Origin: Phallusia fumigata
Lineage: Eukaryota; Chordata; Ascidiacea; Phlebobranchia; Ascidiidae
Length of the DNA: 49,412 nt
Direction of reading: 5' to 3'
Assembly (NCBI GenBank): GCA_008931825.1
Contig: QXVZ01009506.1
Span: 1 to 49,412 of the forward strand
Shown one piece after another: positions 35,201 through 47,200 of this stretch. The first letter of the stretch is position 1, and every line of letters starts with the position of its first letter. The position numbers were made by a program, and so were the translations under genes. The notes below the pieces were generated by a model. That model was given only the letters and a program-made list of their open reading frames with translations, had not been told where the DNA came from and ran no database searches.

Positions 35201-38200
35201 ATAGGCTTAATAAAAATATCTCACTGTTTTTCAGACGCTTCCAAGCCGTCCGGTTTCCCACACATCGCCATCAACCCGACCGTGACGACCGTCGAGCTGT
35301 CACGTGACACTATTCTGCAGTGCGAGATCGAAGGCAACCCCAAGCCCACTGTAAAATGGTACAAGGACTACAAACCCCTCTATGTCGACAACAAGCGTGT
35401 GGTTGTGGACTCGAAAGGTACGCCCCTTGTTTTCGTTCAAAAGGTACTCAGGCTGCGTGTTTGCAGACGCCTTGTTAAACATTGTCGGTGAACATGCTTT
35501 TCCATCTGCGGCTTGTTGTGCACGCAAACACGTCTGCTGGGAGGAGTTGAGCGCTAAGTCCGTTTGCTTATTGAGCAGGCAGTAGCTAAGGGACTTTGAC
35601 ATGTTTGTGTTGCCACGTAACAGGCGCTTGGGAAAAATACACTTTGTAAGTTTCCTAAAACCGTATGCGCTGCATAGAAAACAAAGAAGCATACGTTTCC
35701 CTCATTTGGGTTACGCCTTCCTCTTGACCTTGCTGTAATTCACTCCATGCGCGGGTTAAGCTTTACAAGACACTGCGACATAGGGATTGGAATAAATATG
35801 GCAAAACCGCAGACGAGGTTCACAAGGGCCAGCACCAGCACTTACAAACCACATCCCAGTCTCACTACGACGAACGAAAATACATTGGTAAGCGGGGAGT
35901 GTGAGACGGTCTCACTGCAGTCAAGGTCAAGTGCAGGCTACATGCGATATTTCTGGGAAGCTGCGTATTCTTGTGAAGTCTGCGGTCGATCGCGTACACC
36001 GTTGCCAAGCAACTCGGAAATGTTTTGAAGGTCGAACAATTTTCCCAACGCTGTCGCGTAAATTCTAATTATTTGCGTTGTTTTCATGATGAATGTTTAA
36101 CTTTGAAGTCTGGTGAAACTGTCCTCGGGGAATATTTGGCCTATGTCCCTTGCTGCAAACCGGTTATGCGCAATGCGCAGATGTTTACTCAGCTGTTGTC
36201 CTCTGCGGTTTAATGTACCCTGAACTCGTTTAATTTGGCGACAGAGCTCGACGGCGACGGCGCGAATCACTAATTTAACTTTTCCCTTAAGCCAGCCCGC
36301 GATCACTGAACCCTAAGCAGTTCTTGTGGGCAGAATTGGACTTGCTTGAGGTCGACCACCTGCTCGGACTGACAGTTTTTTCCGTCGNATTTAACTTTTC
36401 CCTTAAGCCAGCCCGCGACCACTGAACCCTAAGCAGTTTTTGTGGGCAGAATTGGACTTGCTTGAGGTCGACCACCTGCTCGGACAGATAATTTTTTCCG
36501 TCGGTGGTTTGGGGCCACATTAGGTAGTAACTGATTGGGACACACACAGTTTAAACGAGTCGTGGAATAATATTTCTTTGCATTCAAAAAAGGATAAATT
36601 TCAGGATGTTAAATCCAGTCACTAGGCAAGCGGCAAGCCGTAGTTTTCAAGACAACGTGTTTTCGGTTAGCGTGTTATAAACATAGAAAATTCCTCTAAA
36701 CCGACCAGTCTACACATGTCAACATATTTGATTAGCGAGTCACGAAACTCACAAAGGCACCTTTTACAAAATCACAAAATGCTGGAATTTAAAGCCTGTG
36801 GTGGGTGTGACTCGTTACGACACACGCATTGTTATCAAGCAACTCGGCCGCCTGTTGTGCGCATTCAAAACTGCGACGCCCCTTGTGCCCGACGCCCCAG
36901 CGAAAGGAAACCGTCGCAGATCGCCACAATCCAATTATTCAGGTTGCCACATCGTGCGAGGTCTACGATTTTTGTTACTATTCGGCCACGAGGTATCCCG
37001 GATTTCTAGGTGCTTTTGGGATCAGAATATTTNCGTTTCTCTTACGTGTGTTGAATTTCTCACGTTTAGTGTCACTCAGCCTGAACACCGTGTCGGGATC
37101 AATCGGTTTTATCGATTTTAATTCCACTGAACAGACGAAGTCACAAGTCTGCCTTGTTTTGTGGCTAAAAACACAACACAGAACTCCCAGACGTTTGGTA
37201 TCCGTCCAACGGTTTACTGCAACTTGACTTGGACGAGAAAATGAGCTACATCTGTATGGGGTCAAACCGCGTAACCGACCTGGCGTAGTAACCTGCACGC
37301 GATATTCTCACTAGTGTGTTGTGTATGCTAATTATCAAGGACTCGCAGACTTCCAAACATCGGCACGAAGCACCCAGCCCGGATCATGTGTTTGTGGCTA
37401 GGGCGCATACCGCCCTGACCACACCCTGGTAGTTGAACCAAAGATACAAATGACTACTTCGTTTGCTGCTCGGTGCAGGTTTCGGTTGATGAACGACTTC
37501 TAATTGGTTTCGCGTGGTTTACCGTGTACAGGCCACGCACACTAAATGGTTTCGCGGTAACATCCTTAAACGAATGTCGTGTGTCTTTGTTGATGCGCGT
37601 TGCCAAGAAACAATATTTTAGCCTGGGCCTTAAACAGAAAAAGTCACCTAAGGCCAGGTGATATCTTATCATCCAAGTGCATCATAGCGTTTACTTTTCT
37701 CTTAACGTTTATCACCTGTCCATGTCAATTCCTGAGGGAATTTTCTCAAAACCATCTTATATAAGATACATTTAGTTTAATTGTCTCGTTTTTCAAGCAA
37801 TCGGGTTTTCACGGGTTAAAAAAATCGAATAATTGATGAAAAAATTCTTCCGCTGCCATTGTAACTTAATCGATACAAATTTGTCACAACGTCGGCGTAG
37901 CCATCACTGCAGCTGTGGTGCTAAAGTGACCCCAAAATTTGAACCCCAATAGCCCTAGGACCTAAGTGTTATCGCAAAGTCCCAACAAGCACGCGTGCCT
38001 TAACAGCATTTGGTCGAGAGTCTCACAGAATGATGATGTGTATCCTGCCGTTGTCACGTTCGTTAAGAAACAAAGTTCATTCCCCATGTGCCAAACATAG
38101 CTGTGTACACACAATGACGTTATCGTAATACGTTCAAATTGAGCTTCGCTGGAACCGTCAATTACGGCTCGTACAGGAAGGTAATGCAACGATGCGCAGA

Positions 38201-41200
38201 ATGGCCGGCTATTGTCTGCTGCTCTGCAATTACGCCAATTTCTTCCTTATCTCATTGAGAGCGAGTGTGGACAAAGCGACAATAACATATAATTGCGCGA
38301 TCTCCAGACACAATTTCCATGCCGCGAATCACTCGTGGATGTCCCGGGGCGTTTCAGCGCTGCATGTCAGTTTGTGGTATTCGGCGCTTCCACAAAAGAC
38401 AAACGTAAACAGCGGATTTCAGTCGGACCCCGGATTCAAGGAAGTGCAACCGCTTACCGTGGAGCGTTTTACAAATAAACGCAAAGCGCCCCCGAGGTTT
38501 AAATATTGTTGTGTGTTTATCGCTGACGGTGATCGTGACACCAAACACGTAGGCACGTAAAACTATGCTCCACTGTTGACATTATGGTTGCTTTTTTGTT
38601 GGCAAGCATTTGGTACGAGGATGATAAATCTTGTTTACTAGTAATGTTTAAACAGACTGGCACGGGCGTTTGTCTTCAAGGGTAAAAGTGGGATATTGGG
38701 TTTCACAGTTTTGCATATTACATGGTGAGGTAAAGCAATTTTGTAAATTTGTCTGGATCCCGCTTAAGATAAATGTAAATTGGCTTTGTGTCGGTTGCTT
38801 TGCTACAAAAAGCTTTCTGCACTTTACACTTGCGACGTTGGTTAAAAAGAAACGTGTTTGTAAAGCTAGTTAAGAACTGAAACCGCACAATATTCCTAGA
38901 TATTTTAATGTCAGTCAAGCCCAGCTCGCAAAAACTCCTTTGCATCCCGCGTCATTCAATGTCAAGTTTGCGACGAACAGTGACTTACACGAAACTATGC
39001 GAACACCAATAAATCTGTCACAAAAAAAATCGACAGTTAAGAAAAAGTTTCTGCCTATGGCCGCCTCGCTGGATGACACAGAATCCTTCTGTGGGCAAAC
39101 CCCTGTAAAGTAAACATTCGTGCATTATTTATGCCCGAGAAGCCACTGAGTGCAATGTAAGAGTTGAAACTTAAGCATGGACTATCTCTGTGTTTCAGGT
39201 TACCTCACCATCCACAAGAGCAATAACACTGATGCCGGTCGGTATCACTGCGCTGGACACAACCATTACGGCACTATATTTTCGATTGATGCACGGTTGT
39301 ATGTGCGAGGTAGGCATGGCATTAAAGATTTGCGAGTGCAAATCCGACTGTTTTTGTTCGACTGAAATTAAGTTTAGTGTTTTATTGAGGCATTTAACAG
39401 ACAAGTGTCAAAAATGGTGNAAAGGCACCTTTTACAAAATCACAAAATGCTGGAATTTAAAGCCTGTGGTGGGTGTGACTCGTTACGACACACGCATTGT
39501 TATCAAGCAACTCGGCCGCCTGTTGTGCGCATTCAAAACTGCGACGCCCCTTGTGCCCGACGCCCCAGCGAAAGGAAACCGTCGCAGATCGCCACAATCC
39601 AATTATTCAGGTTGCCACATCGCGCGAGATCTACGATTTTTGCTATTATTCGGCCACGAGGTATCCTGGATTTCTAGGTCCTTTTGGGATCAGAATATTT
39701 TTCAAGAAATATTTTATATTGATACTTGAATAATAAAGCGGATTGGGAGGTAGTTTGATGCTTAAATGGTAACGAACGCAGAGAACACCAAAACTGTCAT
39801 GAAACGTCTTGTGCAACGCTATATATGGTCAATTCTTCGATAAATTTTTCAGTTAAGTCGATTGTCAACTGTACTAAATGAAAACTACATGAAACCCAAC
39901 CCTAATATTAACTTTAATATAGCTAAGGATATTGTTTAACATAGACTCGATCCTAGGTGTAAAATCTAGAAATATGTGCTGGTGATATTGGTGGCAGACG
40001 CAAGATGAAAATCTTAGGATTGATTAGATCGCTGTTACACCCAAGAAGCGAAGGGTTTGAAACGCGTCGCCCCCTTGAACCAACTAAACGTAAACCTTCT
40101 GCTAAATATGGCATTGGCAAAAAACAGTTTCTTTCAACCTTGGCGTATTCTTAGGCGCTACGAAAGTTTAAATATGGCAGTGTCGGATTTCGAAACATTT
40201 TCGTGCATGCCGCATATTTTCGCGCGGCGCCATCGTGAACCCAATGCACGCTTTGATTTTTGCGGCATGTTAAGTTTTCTTTATTCGTCCCATGTTGACG
40301 GTAAACTTGTGGTAAACGGCCGTGCCGAACCAATTATGCCTCCGCCTTTGCCAGCAAACTCTGTAAATGGCAACATACGCTTTAGAATACCTGACCTTGG
40401 GCGTAACTAAATGCACGCATTTTCCATATCCCTGTCAGTTGAATAAATGCCAGAGCGCGATAAATTCGTATCAAGTTGAAACGTTGTTTGTCGTGGGAAA
40501 AAGCGACCAGTGGCGTGCAACGGTTTACCCAGACGTAAACTTGCGTGCTGAGGTCCGAAGACAGGCGCGCCACCTTACACCCACGTTTATGAAGGTTCGA
40601 CCCCGGCCTGTGAAAACCTACACCACGTGACCTACCGCTTCCTTGCATCAAAGACACGGGCTATTTGTCCCCAAAACTACACTGAGTTCGCCATTAAAGC
40701 CTGTTGAGTGCTGAATATTATAACACGAGCTAATGGCTGCGTGACGCAATCTGAATAATCATTAATTTTGGGCTGCGAAATTTGTTTTAAGGGCGTTCGT
40801 ACTGTTGTGTCGTCAACGTTTTATCGGCGGTCGTAAGTCTTGGTATACTGCTTGTCACGGGCCCGTTTCTCTTACGTGTGTTGAATTTCTCACGTTTAGT
40901 GTCACTCAGCCTGAACACCGTGTCGGGATCAATCGGTTTTATCGATTTTAATTCCACTGAACAGACGAAGTCACAAGTCTGCCTTGTTTTGTGGCTAAAA
41001 ACACAACACAGAACTCCCAGACGTTTGGTATCCGTCCAACGGTTTACTGCAACTTGACTTGGACGAGAAAATGAGCTACATCTGTATGGGGTCAAACCGC
41101 GTAACCGACCTGGCGTAGTAACCTGCACGCGATATTCTCACTAGTGTGTTGTGTATGCTAATTATCAAGGACTCGCAGACTTCCAAACATCGGCACGAAG

Positions 41201-44200
41201 CACCCAGCCCGGATCATGTGTTTGTGGCTAGGGCGCATACCGCCCTGACCACACCCTGGTAGTTGAACCAAAGATACAAATGACTACTTCGTTTGCTGCT
41301 CGGTGCAGGTTTCGGTTGATGAACGACTTCTAATTGGTTTCGCGTGGTTTACCGTGTACAGGCCACGCACACTAAATGGTTTCGCGGTAACATCCTTAAA
41401 CGAATGTCGTGTGTCTTTGTTGATGCGCGTTGCCAAGAANAGTCATAACATGTTTTTCCCTAATTGCTTTGTTTGGAAATCAGCCCGTGATGGTAAGTAT
41501 GTATGGATCACTTAATATTTCATGCGTCGTCCCTACCGTTTTGAAACCCTCATATCGCCTGCTGAATAAATTTGAACTATAAAGAAAACGATAATAAATC
41601 TTTGCCGTGAGCAAGATTTATTTGTTCCGAGAAAAAAATCACAGAATAAATTGGGATGAAAATTTATTCAAACTTGTGGTTGTTCTGCCTGACATCATTC
41701 AACTGCCGAATGATGTTGCGCAAATTTAGTCGTCTTTTTGGTCGAACGTGTCCTTAGTGCGTGAAAAACAAATGAAAATTCACCTTGTGTGAAAACAACA
41801 TGATTTTGCTTCAAAAGTCCATCGCGTATAGTTAGGAACACAAAGATCGGCAAGTGACAATTGATTTTTCTTCAGTTCGTCGGATGCATCCTCGCTTTTC
41901 CATCAAACCTCATCAAAGCTACGAAGTTTTGCAAAACGAAGATCTCAATATCACTTGTGTAGCCGTCGGTGCGCCTATGCCCAATGTCAGGTGGCAAAAA
42001 GGTACGATACCCAAATTTGAAAACTGGTCTACATACTTCATAGGAACGAAACAAAAAATCAAAAAGTGTTTTGTTTAATCAAGCACTGAGAATCTTTCTA
42101 TCAATACTCACTGCTCGGCGGAGAATGTGTAAACGTGTTTGCGATGTTACAATTGTATGAGAATATATTAGTCTCCAGATTTGTTGATGTTCAAAATTAC
42201 AATGCTCCAGCTTTAAACCTTAGTAAAATAGTATGTTTGTGTAACGAAACTCACTAGTTGCGGAGAAAAAATATTAGCACTTTACGTTATTATCAAACGG
42301 ATCTTAAAGGTTAAATAGAAATAAAATTTTCATTTTTTATCGACAAACTGTTCAATGCCAAGAATGATGAATCACCACTTTTTTGACAACTTCAAATCGA
42401 AACCAGACAAATAAGTTGTACCGAATATGTAGCGGACATAAAAGATTTATGTGTGCATTTTAGAAACCCCGGATGGATTCATCGATGTTTTACCGAAACC
42501 TTCTTCGTTGGTCGTGGTCGGCCGTCTCGTGCTGCCCTTGAAAAACATCCAGGAATCAGCGAACTACACTTGCATTGCCAGCTCTGTTATGAGCACCACC
42601 AACATCACAACACAAGTCCACGTGAAAGCCTTGCCCAAGGTGCACTTTTACAGAAAAACTACAGAAAATTTTGCACCAAATTAAAAAATCGTCCCCTTTC
42701 TCCGAGATGAGCAGATTTTCGCGGTGTTTTAATTAGTGTCGTAACATCTCTTTTTTGTTGTGTTGATTAAAATTGGATCATTTCATTCCCGCCGCGGGAC
42801 CAATTGAGTCGGGCCACTTGTATTGAGTGACTGTGACAAAATAAACGCCCCGTCTTTTGTTTGCCTGCAGCCGCCGGTCGACGTGAGACGAATGGACAAC
42901 GGCGAATCGTCCAATTCACTGTCAGTGACCTGGAGATCTGGCGACCTGGAGCCGGTGAACAGTTATACTGTCTACTATCGAGCATCGAAAGTTCGGCCGG
43001 CTTTTGATTCCCTCTCTGGGATCTCTTCAACCAGGTGCGCCCAAAAATGCGTTTAGCATCGACCTACGCCAGTGCCTTTGTGCTGTTTGACTTTTCGATA
43101 CTGTTTTTGTTTAACCTTGACCTTAATTTCCGTTCAACATCGAGCTTCCTGTATTGGGTTTCCAGCATTTTTGAACTTAAAGTCGTGCGAATGTCAAAGG
43201 ACCCCTCCCCAGGCCCTGTTCAGATCTTAAAATATCGCTGTAAATGGGTTTCGCCGTTTCACGTGAATTGAATATCGTGATTTGATAAAAACGCTATCAA
43301 TGGATATTATTTACCTTTACAGCTTCACAATTGCTGGACTAATGCCATTTACTGAATACGAGATCCAAGTTGCTGCTATCAACGAGTTGGGTGAAGGGCG
43401 GAAAAGTGATTCGATCACTTTAAAAACTGGCGAAGCAGGTATTGGCATCATTGCTTTCATGGAACATTGCTTAAAGGCCATTTTGATTAACGTTTCCGCC
43501 ATTTTATTTCATTGACCAATAGGTTGCTGCTAATTAAAAAAATCCCCCCACTAGGGATAATAAAAGGCTGTATTTAGTGATTGTCGTTGATATAGTCAGG
43601 TAGATCTAGTTTTGGCGTAAAAAAAACAAGAATCAAACTGCAGCTCTTTTGCCCAATAATTGCACGTAGTTGCAAAATCAAAATGAATTACTTTTTATTA
43701 TTTATCCTTTGTGCAATGAAATAGTGTACAAAAATCGCCTCAACTTCTACTTGAATATATGTGGCCTCTCACACGCATTGCCTCAAAACACTCGAATCTG
43801 CTTGTCAATTTATCCCTTACATCTCCAGCCAATAGAATGACACCGCAAAAGATTGATTACCCCCCCTCTGATCAGGGGTCATATGCTGGTCGGTCACGTG
43901 ACCTGATGTCCGCCACTCGAATGTCGACGTGGTGGTGACGTTTTCTATTTACTGTCCATTTGTCATTCGATTAGCAAGTCCAGTAACTGGCTCGGGACAC
44001 CCACGTCGACTCGAGACACCCGCGAACAGTAATTATCTAAACAAGGCTAAACAAATAGTGAAAGCTGGTGTGGCAACTATTTGGAATTGGAAATGCAAAA
44101 AATCTTTTACGCAGTTTGTATTCAGTAAATGGGTGTTTAGTTGATGGTACGTTGCCTGTATTGTTGTCACCACGAATCAACATTATTTAGCACCCTACAA

Positions 44201-47200
44201 ATACCTAATATCTGCGAAAGAAGGATCGCTAAAACCTAATTTCAAATGTCATTTGAGCTAATAAAAATTAGTCAACTCGGATAAACCTAAAAAGTTACTA
44301 AGTTTCGCATCGCGTCCAGCTGCGTCGTAAAGACATGACACGGAGACACCGGGTGTGCTGAGCAGGTGTGGATGTGTGCAGTAATGGCGTGTCGTCTGTT
44401 TACCGATCAGTCGCAGTTCTTAATAAAGCGTGAGAGCGTTCGGCGGCGCGGGCAGCTGCAAAAAGTCGCTGCTACCAAGTTTAGGTTTCCCAACGAGACG
44501 CAGTTATTCTAAGAAATATGTCAGAACCACCAGAGGTGCTTATGACTAATCGGATTGGTGCTTGTCCGATGCGGTGTAAGCTCAGTGCGTTGTTTACCTT
44601 CAAGTTCGCGCGTCTTGTGTGCTGTATACAGCAGGCACAAAATGCGAAGGTTTACTGTTGCACCGGTTTATCGCGCCAATGGTTTTTCCCGTCATCTGTC
44701 AGTTCTTCGAGTGGGACAGCCGCGTACTTGACGTGGCATTTCGCGAAATGTGCGAAACGTGCTGTGGTAAATTCCTTGGAAGCTCGATTCGAGTTCTTTA
44801 GTTGATAGATGAACATTTATTGTGGATAGAGCATGACTAAAACTTTATAATACCTAACATTATTACCACTGCACCAAAATTGTGGCCTTGATTACACCCT
44901 AAGTTTATGACTAAAGTTACTGACGTTTTCTTTCAGCGCCTGGCAGTGCTCCCCAGCTGGTGACAGCCTACCCCTACGGGACAAACACAGTAATGGTGTT
45001 ATGGACCGCTCCACAAGAGACGAACGGAAACATTACAGGCTACACTGTCTACTATAGCAGTACCCCCTCTCTCCCCATCGACGGTAAGACAAATGCCCAC
45101 TTTGCATGCCGCAATTCAAAATCGTTTTGTCAATGGGTTTTTTTCAGCCGGGATTTGACATTGTCGCCCATCGGGTGTTGGCATGTCGTAAATATTGATG
45201 AATTTATGATTGCGTGTTATTTAATCACACGGTACATTATCACCGCTTCTCCACGCGACAGTACTTGGATTGGTGCCGTCAATTTGTATTGAGCGAAGTT
45301 TGGGCATCAATAATTGATACCCATCAAGGGGTAAACGTAAAAATGTGCCATGAATAAATAATGCAAAATGTTGTTTGCTTTTTGACCGTGCACTGTTACA
45401 GAATCGCTGTAACGTCCGTAACGCGATTTCTGGGATATCGAAATTTGTGACTGAAAATCGCTGACAAAGTTCTACACTGATAGGGACACGCAGTTTTTAC
45501 CCGTACATGGTAAATCGTTTTGCCAGTAACACAAAAAATGCTCTGCGTCTGTGATTTAGTGCTAAAATTGGTCAACTAAAAGTAAAACTTTGGCCAACGT
45601 TAAGTTTTAATCGTGCCATTAACGTTGGCTGCTTACAGAATGGAACACGGAGACGAGTGAAAAGTACCTTGCCTCGCTGAAAGATCTCACACCACAAGTT
45701 ACGTATGGAATTCGTGTGGCCGCTGCGACGTCAGTCGGACTCGGTCCATTATCGCAAGTGGTTATGGTGAAAACCGACCAAAGAGGTGGGAAATGCTCAA
45801 AATAGGGTTCGCAAGTGTGACTGTTTTACGTTTGTTGTAACACAGGAAAGCCTGGTAATTTAGATCTAAAAAAAGTTTAATAAACAAAAAGTGAGATAAT
45901 ATACTTTAAAGTTCCATGATTTTTAAATAATAGTGGAGTCGAAAATGCCTATTTTTAAAATAAAACACCCTCGCTTTGAAGAGCAAACATAAACACAGCC
46001 GAACAAAAACAAGGCCTTTAACTTTGCACTGGACCCTTTTTATATCCTTAATGTTTTGTGCACGAATAACTTCAATGTGTCTTTGCAGTTCCTTCTCAGC
46101 CCCAGAACTTTCGCGGCACCGCAGTAAGTTCCCAAATGATCAGGATCGAATGGACCACACCTTACTACACAGGTCCTGACACCAATGGGCGCCAGGTGCC
46201 GCCAGCTATCAACAGCTACATGTTATCCTATCACATTAGCTGCAACCGATCTTCACCATGTAGGGTAAGTAGTGAGAACCGCCATGCCCGAATTGATGAG
46301 AGATTGCATACCGTTGAAGTAGGTGGAACTGATAAGGCGCGTTGGCGGTCGCTTGCAATCTTTCCCAATGCGTTTGGTAACTGATGGTGATGGAGGCGGC
46401 AGATAATTGATATCTCTCACGGATCATACTCTATATGTGGCAGCAAGTGTTTGATAACGTCCCATTGCATCACGGCTATTAACATGGTTTAATGCCATGG
46501 AGAAAAATGCTCGGCACCAGCGGTTTTAAACCATATCTCTCCAAAGCCGTACAGCATTTTTATGAAGCATTTGTTTTTAGGAGAGAAAATATGCAGTTGC
46601 GGCGATGAACTCATTCGCGTTAAACAATCTTCACCCTGGTACAGAGTACGTGTTGAAGTTAGCTGCCAAAACCACGTCGGGGGATGGAGCATACACTCCA
46701 CCCATATCTGTTACAACTCTGCCCGACTGTAAGTCGTTTTGTTCTATCATGCAAAAATCTCCACGTTGCCTAACTTGTGAAATGTTTCGTAAAAATAGGA
46801 CGAAAATACTAAACCATCTAGTGGTCTTAGAAATCAATTTGTCGTCAATCAAACTAACGAAACGCCTTTGTTATTTTATTTTGCATTTGTCTTTGTTCCG
46901 TGAACCCATCGACCTGCTGGAATGGCCGCGGAATGTCGTATATGTTGTCGCATGTGTACCGTGTACCGAAAACCAATTGCATGAATGTTCGCGCGACACC
47001 TGGCGACTGAAACAGCTCCTTCAGCCTCGCCGCAAGACGTTGTGGTGGAGCAAGTCGATGCTCGTTCATTCCTGGTGCGCTGGTCGCATCCTCCATTGGA
47101 ACTTCGCAACGGGCAACTTACTGGATATTCCGTCTACTACCAAATGGCCGAAAGCGATGTAGTGAAGGAAATGACGACCCCTGCCAACCTCACATCAGTG

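Larger units (their letters stand above)
24473..35234. other. 10.8-kb intron of the receptor phosphatase
   Basis: No supported gene lies here. The DNA is visibly richer in G+C and CpG than the left part of the window, so many random open frames occur on both strands; none resembles a known family or is flanked by good splice sites in a usable phase. It contains three contig-overlap duplications (26909-27113, 28634-28800, 33570-33801) and a 17-bp exon-like segment at 28364-28380. Long introns near the 5' end often hold enhancers, but no specific site can be claimed. Confidence 0.55.

Noticed and set aside
36716-37227. Long open frames repeated at 36.8 kb and 39.5 kb, suggesting a duplicated gene
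   Set aside because: They are the A and B contig-end copies; several frames are open at once and none matches a protein family.
40590-40612. GGTTCGACCCC motif suggesting a tRNA T-loop
   Set aside because: The flanking bases do not form a T-stem and no acceptor or anticodon stem is visible.
46605-47162. 185-codon open frame spanning the FN3-3/FN3-4 region
   Set aside because: It reads through the donor at 46728 into intron; the spliced frame with correct FN3 motifs is preferred.
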